Shown piece by piece: positions 63,577 through 64,000 of a DNA stretch of 64,000 nt. Source of the DNA: Streptomyces fumanus (GTDB lineage: Bacteria > Actinomycetota > Actinomycetes > Streptomycetales > Streptomycetaceae). The translations under genes and the position numbers were made by a program. The stretch is from positions 1-64,000 of the forward strand of contig NZ_BNBI01000020.1 in assembly GCF_014655295.1 (NCBI RefSeq), written 5' to 3'. The notes under the pieces were generated by a model, which searched no databases, was not told the DNA's origin, and saw only the letters and a program-made list of their open reading frames with translations. Position 1 is the first letter of the stretch. Each line of letters begins with the position of its first letter.

Positions 63577-64000
63577 GTGATCCGGTACGACGCCCTGGAC
63601 GCCCTGCCGGTCCGCGAGGCCCTGCCCGCCCTGGCCGACGCCCTGGGGGCGCACGGCACGGCGGTGCTGGTCGCGCCGCCCGGCACCGGCAAGACCACGC
63701 TGGTGCCGCTGGTGCTGGCCGGACTGGTGGGCGAGGCGCCCGCGCGGCGCGTGGTGGTGGCCGAGCCCCGGCGGATCGCGGCCCGGGCGGCGGCCCGGCG
63801 GATGGCCTGGCTGCTGGGCGAGAAGCCCGGCGGAAGCGTCGGGTACACCGTGCGCGGGGAACGGGTCGTCGGGCGGCACACGCGCGTGGAGGTCGTCACG
63901 ACCGGTGTGCTGCTCCAGCGCCTCCAGCGGGACCAGGAGCTGGCCGGGGTGGACGTGGTGGTGCTCGACGAGTGCCACGAGCGGCACCTGGACGCGGACA
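63577..64000 (+). CDS. hrpB: ATP-dependent helicase HrpB, N-terminal part (cut by window edge)
   Basis: 141 residues visible, continuing beyond the window. DEAH-type RNA/DNA helicase: Walker A APPGTGKTTLVPLVL near residue 35, VVVAEPRRIAARAAARRMA (motif Ia), VVTTGVLLQRLQRD (motif Ic region), and Walker B VVVLDECHERHLDAD (DECH box). The opening DALDALPVREALPAL and the GYTVRGE motif agree with HrpB. Role in Streptomyces unknown. GTG at 63577, four bases after the methyltransferase stop. Confidence 0.9.
   Translation, partial: MIRYDALDALPVREALPALADALGAHGTAVLVAPPGTGKTTLVPLVLAGLVGEAPARRVVVAEPRRIAARAAARRMAWLLGEKPGGSVGYTVRGERVVGRHTRVEVVTTGVLLQRLQRDQELAGVDVVVLDECHERHLDAD

Overview
The window is a chromosomal segment of a very GC-rich actinomycete, almost certainly a Streptomyces. 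The reasons are third-position GC bias, many GTG starts, the whiA sporulation regulator, RbpA-family and DUF397/WhiJ-like genes, and a gene order (pgi, rbpA-like, secG, tpiA, pgk, gap, whiA, yvcK, rapZ, uvrC, uvrA, uvrB, rpsA) that I recall as the conserved core around SCO1942-SCO1998 of S. coelicolor. I see no transposase, phage gene, tRNA, rRNA, CRISPR array or antibiotic gene cluster.

Layout. 1-5 kb: glycolysis (gap, pgk, tpiA, pgi fragment) with secG and an RbpA-like RNA polymerase factor, all on the minus strand. 5-8 kb: a secreted zinc carboxypeptidase. 8.4-13.9 kb: an overlapping minus-strand operon uvrC-rapZ-yvcK-whiA. 14-19.5 kb: an unknown regulator-like protein, a Rieske protein, a LacI regulator with a sugar kinase and a periodic operator array, an XRE regulator and YceI. 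19.5-35.5 kb: a stress and repair region (uvrA, thiol/DinB-like enzyme, metallo-beta-lactamase fold hydrolase, aroQ, MFS transporter, terC behind a probable Mn riboswitch, two Ter-domain proteins, uvrB, MHYT membrane protein, GDPD, ogt). 35.5-43 kb: VOC protein, pseudouridine breakdown pair psuG/kinase, methyltransferase, corA, uridine-kinase-like protein, orphan gltD. 43-47 kb: a WhiJ-type regulator/DUF397/anti-sigma-like ATPase module. 47-58 kb: accessory enzymes (deaminase, FUSC transporter, nucleotidyltransferase, prolyl aminopeptidase, uracil-DNA glycosylase, S4 protein, secreted CocE/NonD peptidase, methyltransferase). 58-64 kb: coaE, PAC2, rpsA, a methyltransferase and the start of an hrpB helicase.

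How it works together. Five promoters carry, or nearly carry, the sequence TTGTCRGTG-N8-TAnnnT. This is the RecA-independent (PafBC-type) DNA-damage promoter of actinobacteria. They precede uvrA, uvrB, uvrC, ogt and a terD gene. In uvrB, uvrC and ogt the -10 lies exactly 7 bases before the ATG, so these mRNAs should be leaderless. The uvrC promoter also heads the operon that ends in whiA, which suggests a link between DNA damage and sporulation control. Other regulatory features are a yybP-ykoY-like leader on terC, an RBS-masking hairpin before rpsA, and operators around the LacI and WhiJ-like regulators.

Many intergenic spaces and several protein tails (RapZ N-terminus, UvrA C-terminus, UdgB C-terminus, the anti-sigma-like ATPase) consist of short GC-rich tandem repeats, which are probably the fastest-changing parts of the segment.
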